Assembly: GCA_937928235.1 (NCBI GenBank)
Contig: CALEZE010000103.1
Span: 1 to 7,388 of the forward strand
Source of the DNA: an uncultured bacterium
Lineage (GTDB): Bacteria > Patescibacteriota > Microgenomatia > UBA8517
Direction of reading: 5' to 3'
Length of the DNA stretch: 7,388 bases
The stretch's first letter is position 1. Each line of letters starts with the position of its first letter. Shown one piece after another: positions 1 through 5,709 of the stretch. Both the position numbers and the translations under genes were made by a program. The notes beneath the pieces are model-generated. The model saw nothing but the letters and a program-made list of their open reading frames with translations, ran no database searches and was not told where the DNA came from.

Positions 1-58
1 GATCAGTTGCCGTTAATACGTTAATTCCAGATTTTGAAACTGCGCCTAGTGGTGTCAT
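1..58 (-). CDS. Start of a further small fibre-module protein (3' end outside window)
   Basis: ATG at 58 overlaps the preceding TGA in an ATGA junction, and the frame is open to the window edge for 19 codons: MTPLGAVSKSGINVLTATD. The 'S-K-x-G-[IV]-[ND]-V-x-T-A-T-D' opening is familiar from small virion proteins that continue into a 'D-F-I-F-x-S' strand and resemble the 116-residue protein encoded just before it. The ATGA overlap, the lack of stops and the familiar N-terminus support a real gene although only its first 57 coding bases are seen. Function unknown; a paralogue of its upstream neighbour is plausible. Confidence 0.6.
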   Translation of the reverse strand, partial: MTPLGAVSKSGINVLTATD

Positions 59-405
59 ACAGGTATATCGTCGTAGAAAACAAAAAACCGCATGTCTTTA
101 CTTGAACCAGTCAAATTTTCTAGGTATAACTTCGTCGAGTCAACTCTCGACCTGAATTGTCCAAAGAGGTTGTACCCGTTCATAATCTGGAACCTGCCAG
201 TCGAGATCTCTCCATAAGCGTAAAAGTGTGGCCGGTAGCCGATACTGTGAGTTGTACTCAAAGTTCCCATACCTGTTAAGGTGCCTCTCGACTGTTCTTT
301 TATTAAAACGTTGTCCGCATCAGCCAATAATATGTAATTTCTGGGATCGGGGCTACCTTCAAGTGCATTAGTCCCAACTAAAGATATACGTATTCTTGTT
401 GCCAT
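55..405 (-). CDS. Small fibre-tip-like phage protein (116 aa)
   Basis: The ATG at 405 overlaps the fibre gene's stop by one base (TGATG), so translation is probably coupled; a TTG three bases upstream would only add one residue. The protein begins MATRIRISLVGTNALEGSPD, followed by NYILLADADNVLIKEQSRGT, HSIGYRPHFYAYGEI, GQFRSRVDSTKLYLENL and DMRFFVFYDDIPV. I know this layout from small virion proteins in fibre modules: a short leader with Gly-x-Asn before Asp-Pro; one strand naming the state 'I-K'; a central 'T-H-x-[LI]-G-[YF]-x-P-x-[FY]-x-x-Y' segment; and a last strand 'F-x-[VY]-F/Y'. They are small beta sandwiches without a proven function. The stop TGA overlaps the next ATG by four bases. 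A role at the fibre tip or baseplate is inferred from position and fold-like pattern. Confidence 0.75.
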   Translation of the reverse strand: MATRIRISLVGTNALEGSPDPRNYILLADADNVLIKEQSRGTLTGMGTLSTTHSIGYRPHFYAYGEISTGRFQIMNGYNLFGQFRSRVDSTKLYLENLTGSSKDMRFFVFYDDIPV

Positions 406-838
406 CAAACATCTCCAAAGACTCCTCTTGGGTTAGTTCCGTCACTTATTACAATCCTTTTTAAGTCCAAGTCAAAGTACGTAAGACCGTCCGTTGACTC
501 TATTCTCCCCGTAACAATTTTATCTCCGTCAATTGTTGTACCCTCTGACCCAAAAGCTGTAATAATACAGTTTGCGGAAGTGTCTGCCGAGGCAGTAACT
601 ATTGCAAGGAGGACTTTATTACCCCCTACCGCGCTTGAGTAGGTTGTCGTAGTTTGCAAAGCCGTGGTTGAAACATCCGGGTCAAAGTAAATGTAAGTTG
701 TTGCCGAGATATTGCCTGTGTTGCCAGCACCAATGGCGTAGGTTGAGCCGTCCGAAAATTTAAGTGTCCCGGAGGACCAAGACTCGGAAGGGGTGCTAGT
801 GCTGGGAGTTCAACTACTTTCGGTTCTTGACTAGGCAT
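405..838 (-). CDS. Phage tail-fibre protein, reading frame broken by a frameshift
   Basis: ATG 838 starts MPSQEPKVVELP, then the frame degenerates (PSLGPPGHLNFRTAQP) and runs out at 626. The -1 frame, open from 809, gives STSTPSESWSSGTLKFSDG, then STYAIGAGNTGNISATTYIY, FDPDVSTTALQTTTTYSSAV, GGNKVLLAIVTASAD, and ends GDKIVTGRIES, TDGLTYFDLDLKRIVISDG and FGDV before TGA at 405-407. These segments are hallmarks of phage fibre proteins, where 'DG-tY-I-aGNTG-m-a-TYIY-D--vSTT-LQtTTT---avG--K-LiA' precedes 'G-I-s-dGkTYFDLd--rI-i-DG'. The -1 frame has no ATG or GTG start, only a TTG at 659 in mid-domain, so ATG 838 plus one indel is the best model. One extra base in CTCCCAGC (799-808) would join them as VVELPSTSTPSESW, about 144 residues. 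Either an assembly or sequencing indel or a real inactivating or recoding event; no X-XXY-YYZ slippery site is seen. Confidence 0.75.
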
Positions 839-945
839 AATGGTTTGTCTTAGGGTTATTTTACATGACTCTGGAATTGACAGAAAATCGCAACAAGGAT
901 ACCTTCTGCCTTAAAGGCTAACGCCTATTTCCGGAGTCATGCTTT
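839..945. other. Structured 107-bp gap ahead of the fibre genes
   Basis: This is the only sizeable gap between genes. Plus-strand arms CATGACTCTGGAA (864-876) and TTCCGGAGTCATG (929-941) are inverted repeats of 13 bases with one mismatch, separated by 52 bases. Read on the transcribed (minus) strand, the enclosed RNA can form at least two more hairpins: AGGC-GTTA-GCCT and AAGG-TAT-CCTT. No U-tract follows the outer stem and no -10/-35 pair of convincing quality is seen. It could be an RNA processing or stability element, a translation control element, or a weak terminator separating tail genes from fibre genes. The pairing is direct observation; the role is inference. Confidence 0.5.
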
Positions 946-2409
946 TTAAAGGACATCCGCATCTTCCGTAAACTCCACCCAGGCTCTTTTTGCCTTAGGT
1001 TTTGTTGAGGCACTGCCACCAAGAGTAATCTCAAGTGCCAGGTCCCTGCTTCTCATTGCAACATTCTTTTCTTCAAGGGAAAGCTCTAGCTTGGTTTTAT
1101 TGGCCGTTGTTAGAGATCCAGTTATGTAGTTTGCGCTATCTGCAAAGTCTTTGTCGTCGTAAGGAGTCCTTGTGATTTTTACGTCTACTTGTTCGTTGGT
1201 CTTTAGTTTCCCGGCAAGCTCTATAACTATTTTACTTGCAATCTTTTCATACGCGGACTCCCTGTCAAAGATAAGTGACCTGTAAGTAGCCGAGTCTTGA
1301 AACAGTGTCGTGTCAACTTCGTCAATACCATAGCTACTTGCACTTTTCCAAGCAAAACGAATGGTTGTGCCTATCTTTTTAATAGCGCCTATCTGCACTC
1401 CTGTACCTGCTTTGACACCGGCTGATGTTGGGTATTCTGCGTTTAATACGGGTCCCGTCGCAAGATCGAACTTGCCGTTTTTTGTACCCCAATTGTGAAC
1501 CATTCTAAGTACCTCGGTTGATGTACCGTCACTAATTCCAAAATGCACCAAGTTACGCCACACGTCTATCGCCCCGGGCCAAACCTCCGCAGTCTTACCA
1601 ACCGCCACCCTTGGTATTTCCTGCACCACCTGGAACTCGCCACCTTGTGACTCGAGAATTTTTGGTTGTACTCCGGCAATAACCACTATTTTGTTATTAA
1701 GAGCAATTCCTGCGTGAGGGTTCCCCGGAACCGGCATAAAGTCGTTGTAAGTACCGGAAGTGCCGTCCCAGAAGAAAAGCATGCCCTCTTCGGAGTCGGA
1801 TATTGAAGACCCTCTTGTGCAAAGAATGGCTGCGTAGCGACCAACCCTAAACATTGACCGGACGTGGTATCCCGGGGGAAGAACAAGGGCCTGGGCCGTC
1901 CCAGTTCCAACACCATCAACCGTGCCAACATATCTACCGTGACCTACAAGAAGCAGGTTTTTAAATCGCAACTTAGGGTGCCAAGGAGAAGAACTTAAAC
2001 CCGTTTGCCAAGAGTCAGTCCAGGTTGAGGCGTAGTCAAACCTTCCGAGAATTGTGTCTCTTGAGTAGTAAAGGTATCCGTCAAAGTCTGCCAATCCTTG
2101 CCCAGCAGGTGAGTCACCAGAAAGGCTTCTCGCCAAAGAGTATGTGCCTCCTGTCTCTTTGTATATCTCGTCCCCTGCATAGGCATACATATCGTTGTTT
2201 GTGGGGTTAAGCTCAATCCATTTTGCAAGCTGATCAACCGTAGCGTCGGAGTCTTTTACAGGTTTTGCAGCAACTTGAAGCAGTCCGGACTCATCCCTTA
2301 TATCAAACCCGTCACCGTAGGCAAAGGCCCCAAGACCTCCTGTTTTGAGGTCGTCTGCCATTCCACCATTCCACTTGTCTATCTTCCATAAATACCTTCT
2401 TGCTGCCAT
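946..2409 (-). CDS. Propeller-like phage tail or neck protein (487 aa)
   Basis: ATG at 2409, 2 bases after the adaptor-like gene's TAG, and TAA at 946-948. It is the longest gene here. The N-terminus has KWNGGMADDLKTGGLGAFAY then GDGFDIRDESGLLQVAAKPV, matching the common opening of phage tail proteins in this position (a 'GG--dd---gg-g-f-yg-g-diR---g-L-v--k---d' pattern). Residues 60-330 contain repeated short blade-like stretches: YAYAGDEIYKET, LADFDGYLYYSRDTILGRFD, LLLVGHGRYVGTVDG, MLFFWDGTSGTYNDF, IALNNKIVVIAGVQPKILES. Strands end in W, Y or F and turns in D-G or N-G, as in a beta-propeller. Residues 370-487 look like a beta-sandwich (KIVIELAGKLKTNEQVDVKI, LALEITLGG, RAWVEFTEDADVL). Propeller domains occur in nozzle proteins of short-tailed phages, so the adaptor plus propeller pair may mean a podovirus-like tail; this is inference. 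Confidence 0.7.
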   Translation of the reverse strand: MAARRYLWKIDKWNGGMADDLKTGGLGAFAYGDGFDIRDESGLLQVAAKPVKDSDATVDQLAKWIELNPTNNDMYAYAGDEIYKETGGTYSLARSLSGDSPAGQGLADFDGYLYYSRDTILGRFDYASTWTDSWQTGLSSSPWHPKLRFKNLLLVGHGRYVGTVDGVGTGTAQALVLPPGYHVRSMFRVGRYAAILCTRGSSISDSEEGMLFFWDGTSGTYNDFMPVPGNPHAGIALNNKIVVIAGVQPKILESQGGEFQVVQEIPRVAVGKTAEVWPGAIDVWRNLVHFGISDGTSTEVLRMVHNWGTKNGKFDLATGPVLNAEYPTSAGVKAGTGVQIGAIKKIGTTIRFAWKSASSYGIDEVDTTLFQDSATYRSLIFDRESAYEKIASKIVIELAGKLKTNEQVDVKITRTPYDDKDFADSANYITGSLTTANKTKLELSLEEKNVAMRSRDLALEITLGGSASTKPKAKRAWVEFTEDADVL

Positions 2410-2411
2410 AA

Positions 2412-3335
2412 CTACTGATTAATTGCACTGTTTGGATAATTAAAAGGTACCGGGGAAAGATTTCTGCCCACAGGTTTACCTCGCATTACCCTGCCTTTTG
2501 TTTTGCTTTGATACTTGTTCTGGAGAAGTAGTAAGTCTCTTGTGTACATGCGTTCAAACTGTCGTGACTTGGCTTCGTTACCCACGGAGTAATACTCCAT
2601 AACAGAACCCCAAAGAGGGGTTTTGTGAAACTCCGGAGGGAGCCTCAAAAGCTCTGCTATTTCGTAGTTTGACCCTGCTATATTTGCCTCCTGAAACATG
2701 TTTACCAGCACCAGGGTGTCGGCGTCGGTTATTGTCTTTATGTCATACCAGAACTTTCCGTTGGTCGGTCTTAGAAACCTGCCTGCCATGTTGCTTGTCC
2801 AGGCAGGGCTACCTGCACCTTCAATCGTAGGAGAACCTTTAGTTGCAGTAATAGTACCCGCTGAGTGGTCTGTCGGGAAGGTGAGCCTATCCTGATATCC
2901 TTCGTAGACTATCTCTAAAGCGTCCGTGAGGTCGGTATCGGGTACGGGATCAAGTTCGAGGTGGACGTTTCCTTGTTCGTTAATAACGATAAATTCCCTT
3001 GCGATTGTCCCTTCTGCCGAAGCACCTGTTTTTTGTGTTTTGTAATGCCATTTTTCAAGGCCCCAAACTTCTGTCACTGGATACCAATTGTTGTTAATTT
3101 TCACTCTTACTGTTTTTATTTTGTAGTAGTCCGGAGGAAGCAGATAAGAGCGCTGGCCGTCTTTTAAGTTACCATACTTCGTTCTTTCTACAATGTAGTT
3201 GTTTGCTTCCGAGAGAAGAAAAGCGTAGTAGTAGTTAAGTCTTTCCTGACCAGCAGTGTTGTTTTCGGACGAGTCGTCCTTGGTTAACTTCTTGTATTGA
3301 CTTAATAGGTCTGACGATTTAACTGCGTTAGTCAT
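2412..3335 (-). CDS. Putative head-tail adaptor-like phage protein (307 aa)
   Basis: ATG at 3335, TAG at 2412-2414, 7 bases after the preceding stop. The leader is A-rich (CATAAAAATACA before ATG) with no clear Shine-Dalgarno site. Residues 1-50 are helical (DLLSQYKKLTKDD, LNYYYAFLLSEANNYIVER). Residues 60-150 alternate strands and loops (SYLLPPDYYKIKTVRVKI, FIVINEQGNVHLELDPVPD). Residues 160-226 form a beta insertion TITATKGSPTIEG, NMAGRFLRPTNGKFWYDIK, DADTLVLVNMF and GSNYEIAELL. Residues 230-275 are helical again (LPPEFHKTPLWGSVMEYYS). This order, with 'I--G-G--W---M-G--l-----g-wY-I--I-d--tL-L---y----a---Y-I', followed by LPP-F and a helical end, is one I associate with adaptor or neck proteins of tailed phages encoded just before a propeller-like tail protein. 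The recognition is by pattern, without a profile search. It probably forms part of the connector between head and tail. Confidence 0.65.
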   Translation of the reverse strand: MTNAVKSSDLLSQYKKLTKDDSSENNTAGQERLNYYYAFLLSEANNYIVERTKYGNLKDGQRSYLLPPDYYKIKTVRVKINNNWYPVTEVWGLEKWHYKTQKTGASAEGTIAREFIVINEQGNVHLELDPVPDTDLTDALEIVYEGYQDRLTFPTDHSAGTITATKGSPTIEGAGSPAWTSNMAGRFLRPTNGKFWYDIKTITDADTLVLVNMFQEANIAGSNYEIAELLRLPPEFHKTPLWGSVMEYYSVGNEAKSRQFERMYTRDLLLLQNKYQSKTKGRVMRGKPVGRNLSPVPFNYPNSAINQ

Positions 3336-3342
3336 TGTATTT

Positions 3343-3834
3343 TTATGCTTCTGCTAGCTTGGTAGGATCTGAAACATCCGGACTGTCCCAGACATCAGTA
3401 CCCGGTGCCTTGCCATCCCAAACGTTTGTACCCGGTGCCTTGCCACCATAGGCAACCCTTGCATCTATATTAACAATAATAGCATAGAGAAGGGTCAATT
3501 CCTGGTAGATGTATGCTCTAAGGTCATACACCACTGTCAACTCGTCATCAACATAGTTGAGAATGTCGTAAACGACAGAGAGTGTTTCCGAGACATTCCC
3601 GGAGATGTCGTACACTAGCGTCAGCGTTTCTGAAACATAGGCGAGGATGTCATACACCACTGTCAACTCGTCATCAACATAGTTGAGAATGTCGTAAACC
3701 GGGGTCAGCGTTTCTGAAACATAGGCGAGGATGTCATACACCAAGCTTAGTTGTTTTGCCACAAGCTCCTCCGCCGTGAGGTGGGCACTGGTTGATCCTT
3801 TGTAGAAGAATGGTCTTTTGTAACTTCTCCACAT
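3343..3834 (-). CDS. Heptad-repeat stalk-like phage protein (163 aa)
   Basis: The start chosen is ATG 3834, one base after the upstream TAA (TTAATATG), which avoids the 95-base overlap that an upstream TTG at 3930 would create. After MWRSYKRPFFYKGSTSAHL, residues 32-129 are seven consecutive 14-residue units of the form VYDILAYVSETLTP or VYDILNYVDDELTV, the last two diverged. Each unit is two heptads, with hydrophobic residues at unit positions 1, 5, 8 and 12 (spacing 4-3-4-3), the pattern of a parallel coiled coil such as a trimeric fibre stalk. Residues 131-150 are two copies of a 10-residue unit, GKAPGTNVWD and GKAPGTDVWD, likely an extended linker or cap; the end is SPDVSDPTKLAEA. No enzyme motif is seen. 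Neighbours are a surface-domain protein upstream and the adaptor-like protein downstream. It is probably a spacer or whisker of the virion; the exact part is unknown. Confidence 0.75.
   Translation of the reverse strand: MWRSYKRPFFYKGSTSAHLTAEELVAKQLSLVYDILAYVSETLTPVYDILNYVDDELTVVYDILAYVSETLTLVYDISGNVSETLSVVYDILNYVDDELTVVYDLRAYIYQELTLLYAIIVNIDARVAYGGKAPGTNVWDGKAPGTDVWDSPDVSDPTKLAEA
3385..3444 (-). repeat. Two 30-bp in-frame repeats (GKAPGTxVWD)
   Basis: Two adjacent 30-base units code GKAPGTNVWD and GKAPGTDVWD at residues 131-150 of the stalk-like protein. Both share the core tacccggtgccttgcca on the plus strand. Trp/Pro/Gly-containing short repeats of this kind are typical of extended linkers near fibre tips; that role is inferred. 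Confidence 0.8.
3448..3741 (-). repeat. Seven in-frame 42-bp tandem repeats coding 14-residue heptad pairs
   Basis: Seven units of exactly 42 bases code residues 32-129 of the stalk-like protein. Two kinds alternate irregularly: AYVSETLT units (1, 3 and, diverged, 4) and NYVDDELT units (2, 5). At DNA level a 51-base stretch at 3523-3573 is repeated without change at 3649-3699, an offset of 126 bases or three units. A 40-base stretch at 3620-3659 is repeated without change at 3704-3743, an offset of two units. Silent differences are absent within these blocks, which points to recent duplication or gene conversion. The end units 6 and 7 are much more diverged. Confidence 0.9.
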
Positions 3835-3835
3835 A

Positions 3836-4924
3836 TTAATAAGCCGCCGGTTTAAAACCCCCGTAAAAAGCAATTGGGTGTATTCTCCTTGATCCGTATA
3901 GTTCTGCGTTGTCTGGGACTTCCCAGTCAACAGAGAGAACGTTCGTGTTATTCACCATCCCAACATAGTTTCTACCTCCCGGTTGGGTTGCTGAAATATC
4001 TTTGGCAGTTCTCCACCCAAACTTAACATATCCCCCAATTGCCGCCTGTATCAATGCAACCCCACTTGCATTAAGATCCCTGTCATTGTTGCCCGATACA
4101 CTCCAGGAACCAATACCCAAGTCGGCTGCAAGTTTGGTTGTACCGAGATCGTTATAATCACCTGAAGCTAAAGATGTGTTACTTGCCTGACTGGATTCAA
4201 CCACAGAGACACTGTCAGTGTCTGCATTGCTTACAGCAGCTCCATCACCTGTCGCTCTAATGAAAGTGTTAGCCGTGTCTTTTATTACCGCGCCGGCCGG
4301 AATAGTAGTATCCAGGTTGAACGGTGCATGGGCGTGACCTATGAAATAGTTAGGGTTGTCAAAAGAGTTAGAGGGCCTTGTGCTACCAGAGTCAACCGTC
4401 CCAGTAGTTGCATTCCTGACCGTTGAATAGGTAGAGCTTGAGTTATTGTAAACCCTACCATGTCCACCTCCATTGGCTGTGAAAGTATCAACTCCTAGGA
4501 AGAACCCGAGAGGTGGAACAAACACGCCGGCTGGGGTACTAACAGATATGGCCGCAAGAAAAGCAGCCATTGCCCCTGTAGCGATAGGAGCAAAATGTTT
4601 ACTGTCCGGGAGGAGATCCGAGTAATGCAAAAACCCTTTGTAGAAGGAATCTACTTTCTTGTGCTTGTTTGCCACCCTTAGTTTAAAGAGGGCAGGCATG
4701 AAATCAGCGGCCACCCTGTTCCAAGTGTTATATCGAGATACAAAATGGAGTTTCCCTTTCCATTTACCGAGAAAGATGGCATAGCCATTTGGAGCTATAC
4801 CGGCAACAGTCTCTTTCCTGTCTGCCCCAAGAAGATGTTTACCTGCCTCTGTGTTAGCAAGTTCCAGGAGATCTTCCTGGTTATTTTTGAAAAAGTCATA
4901 GATGTATTTCTCTTCTTTTGTCAT
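3836..4924 (-). CDS. Two-part phage surface protein with DNRLRE-like C-terminal beta domain (362 aa)
   Basis: ATG at 4924, TAA at 3836-3838. Residues 1-110 are a charged, mostly helical region with GKWKGKLHFVSRYNTWNRV, not matched to any family I know. Residues 111-145 are a strongly hydrophobic Ala/Pro/Gly/Phe stretch (including TGAMAAFLAAISVS and GVFVPPLGFFLGV). Residues 146-362 form a Gly/Ser/Thr/Asn-rich beta domain with the landmarks of DNRLRE-like carbohydrate-binding modules: FNLDTTIPAGAVIKDTANTF, then SGDYNDLGTTKLAADLG, DLNASGVALIQAAIGG and YVKFGWRTAKDI. The usual family pattern is 'F-l-F-d-t-s-s-I-P-aGA-I--A-l-----' followed later by 'f-L-n-tG---i-----g---lglR'. Phages use such domains on fibres and decoration proteins to contact sugars or hold trimers. 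The hydrophobic linker is too Pro/Gly-rich for an obvious membrane helix. A host-surface role is inferred. Confidence 0.8.
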   Translation of the reverse strand: MTKEEKYIYDFFKNNQEDLLELANTEAGKHLLGADRKETVAGIAPNGYAIFLGKWKGKLHFVSRYNTWNRVAADFMPALFKLRVANKHKKVDSFYKGFLHYSDLLPDSKHFAPIATGAMAAFLAAISVSTPAGVFVPPLGFFLGVDTFTANGGGHGRVYNNSSSTYSTVRNATTGTVDSGSTRPSNSFDNPNYFIGHAHAPFNLDTTIPAGAVIKDTANTFIRATGDGAAVSNADTDSVSVVESSQASNTSLASGDYNDLGTTKLAADLGIGSWSVSGNNDRDLNASGVALIQAAIGGYVKFGWRTAKDISATQPGGRNYVGMVNNTNVLSVDWEVPDNAELYGSRRIHPIAFYGGFKPAAY

Positions 4925-4925
4925 G

Positions 4926-5231
4926 CTAAAATGCCAGATCTTTAATGTTTGGATAGCGCCCTTCCAATTTTTTGATCACCTTCTGGTTTTGTACGTTCCT
5001 AGCTTCCGCATATTCAAACCTACCTTCAGCGGGAATGCAATACTTCAGACAGGAAGCCTTGCCACAAAGAACTTTGTTACAGGCTCTACACCAACCCCTT
5101 TTCTTTCCTGAACCGGGGATAGAGTGGAAGTGTCCTCCACAGTGGGGACAAAGAAGAGTACGGCCTACTTGTCTGCCGTTTTCAACTACCGCGCCGTCTT
5201 CTCGAGTTGAATCATGAATGGCAATAGACAC
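4926..5231 (-). CDS. Cysteine-rich, probably zinc-binding phage protein (101 aa)
   Basis: The start chosen is GTG 5231 (MSIAIHDSTRE); no in-frame ATG gives a full protein, and GAGG lies 10 bases upstream. The nearby ATG 5233 is in another frame that stops after about 15 codons. Cysteines are ordered C28-x2-C31, C48-x2-C51, C56-x4-C61 and C65, with His30, His34 and His36 near the first knuckle (CPHCGGHFHS, RGWCRACNKVLCG, KASCLKYCIPAEGR). C28/C31/C48/C51 would make one four-Cys zinc ribbon. C56, C61 and C65 plus a His or another Cys could bind a second ion. The C-terminal third is charged and helical (VIKKLEGRYPNIKDLAF). It overlaps nothing and ends one base before the next ATG (TAGCATG). Its function in the particle or in assembly is unknown. 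A DNA-binding regulator is possible, but its place inside a structural block suggests an assembly or virion role. Confidence 0.75.
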   Translation of the reverse strand: MSIAIHDSTREDGAVVENGRQVGRTLLCPHCGGHFHSIPGSGKKRGWCRACNKVLCGKASCLKYCIPAEGRFEYAEARNVQNQKVIKKLEGRYPNIKDLAF

Positions 5232-5236
5232 ATCTG

Positions 5237-5683
5237 TTATTCCTCAAACTCCATTCCCACTATTTGATTGAAGGCACTTGCCGCGGTTATGCTCTGATAG
5301 CCAACACCTGCGTTATTCGTTACGGGTATTACAACCTCCCTGCCCGGTGCAGCATACCACTGGAAAGTAGCCCTCTGGTGGCCGTTTATGGTTAACATAA
5401 TCTCGTTTGCTGTGTAAGTAGGTTCGGAAGTGTGAGCCTCCCCAGCAACAGCTGATGCAGCTCCATCTGCCGGATCCCTCTTTTGCGGTGTTACAGATGT
5501 AGATGTTCCAGCGGTACTGATCCTCTGGAGGACTGCCTCAAAAGCAGAATCAGCTGAAACATCAGATCCTGCTGACAAGTAACCAACCTTTAGCCTTTTT
5601 AGGGCTGATGCTGGTTGATTGAGGGCTAAGACAGTAGTCGAAGCCGTGTTGGTATCCTGTCCGTCTATGAAATATACGCCCAT
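5237..5683 (-). CDS. Small beta-rich phage virion protein (148 aa)
   Basis: ATG at 5683 (MGVYFIDGQD), TAA at 5237-5239, 26 bases after the preceding stop. The sequence is rich in Ala, Thr, Ser and Gly, has short hydrophobic strands and no enzyme motif. Residues 86-120 contain SEPTYTANEIMLTINGHQRA, then TFQWYAAPGREVVIP, and the protein ends in IVGMEFEE. I recall the same layout (an E-P-T-Y-T segment, then QRATFQW-AAPGRE, then a short C-terminal F-E-E strand) from small proteins in structural blocks of uncultivated tailed phages, where they are taken as minor virion components. This was not checked by a search. The gene sits between another structural protein and a zinc-binding protein, and its last codons GAG GAA TAA lie just ahead of the next start. 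A decoration or tail role is possible; the exact place in the particle cannot be told. Confidence 0.75.
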   Translation of the reverse strand: MGVYFIDGQDTNTASTTVLALNQPASALKRLKVGYLSAGSDVSADSAFEAVLQRISTAGTSTSVTPQKRDPADGAASAVAGEAHTSEPTYTANEIMLTINGHQRATFQWYAAPGREVVIPVTNNAGVGYQSITAASAFNQIVGMEFEE

Positions 5684-5709
5684 GTTATTTGTTCAATTCT
5701 AACATATTG

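Noticed and set aside
405..659. A separate 84-residue gene starting at TTG 659
   Set aside because: The same frame continues upstream to 809 with recognisable fibre sequence (STYAIGAGNTGN, TTYIYFDPDV), so TTG 659 lies inside a domain.
781..812. Canonical programmed -1 frameshift site in the fibre gene
   Set aside because: No X-XXY-YYZ heptamer is in phase; runs such as CACCCCTT do not allow re-pairing of both tRNAs. A one-base indel explains the join more simply.
839..945. tRNA or rho-independent terminator in the 107-bp gap
   Set aside because: No tRNA T-loop or anticodon arm pattern and no CCA-compatible acceptor stem; the outer stem is AT/GC mixed with a long loop and no U-tract follows it.
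2025..2210. Short plus-strand frames opposite the propeller-like and adaptor-like genes (also near 2698-3167 and 4745-5217)
   Set aside because: They lie wholly opposite well-supported genes and have no coding-like composition or motifs.
3448..3741. CRISPR array
   Set aside because: Regular spacing comes from in-frame coding repeats without unique spacers; the units abut each other.
3835..3930. Extension of the heptad-repeat gene upstream to a TTG at 3930
   Set aside because: It would overlap the 362-residue gene by 95 bases, while an ATG at 3834 sits one base after that gene's stop, the usual spacing here.
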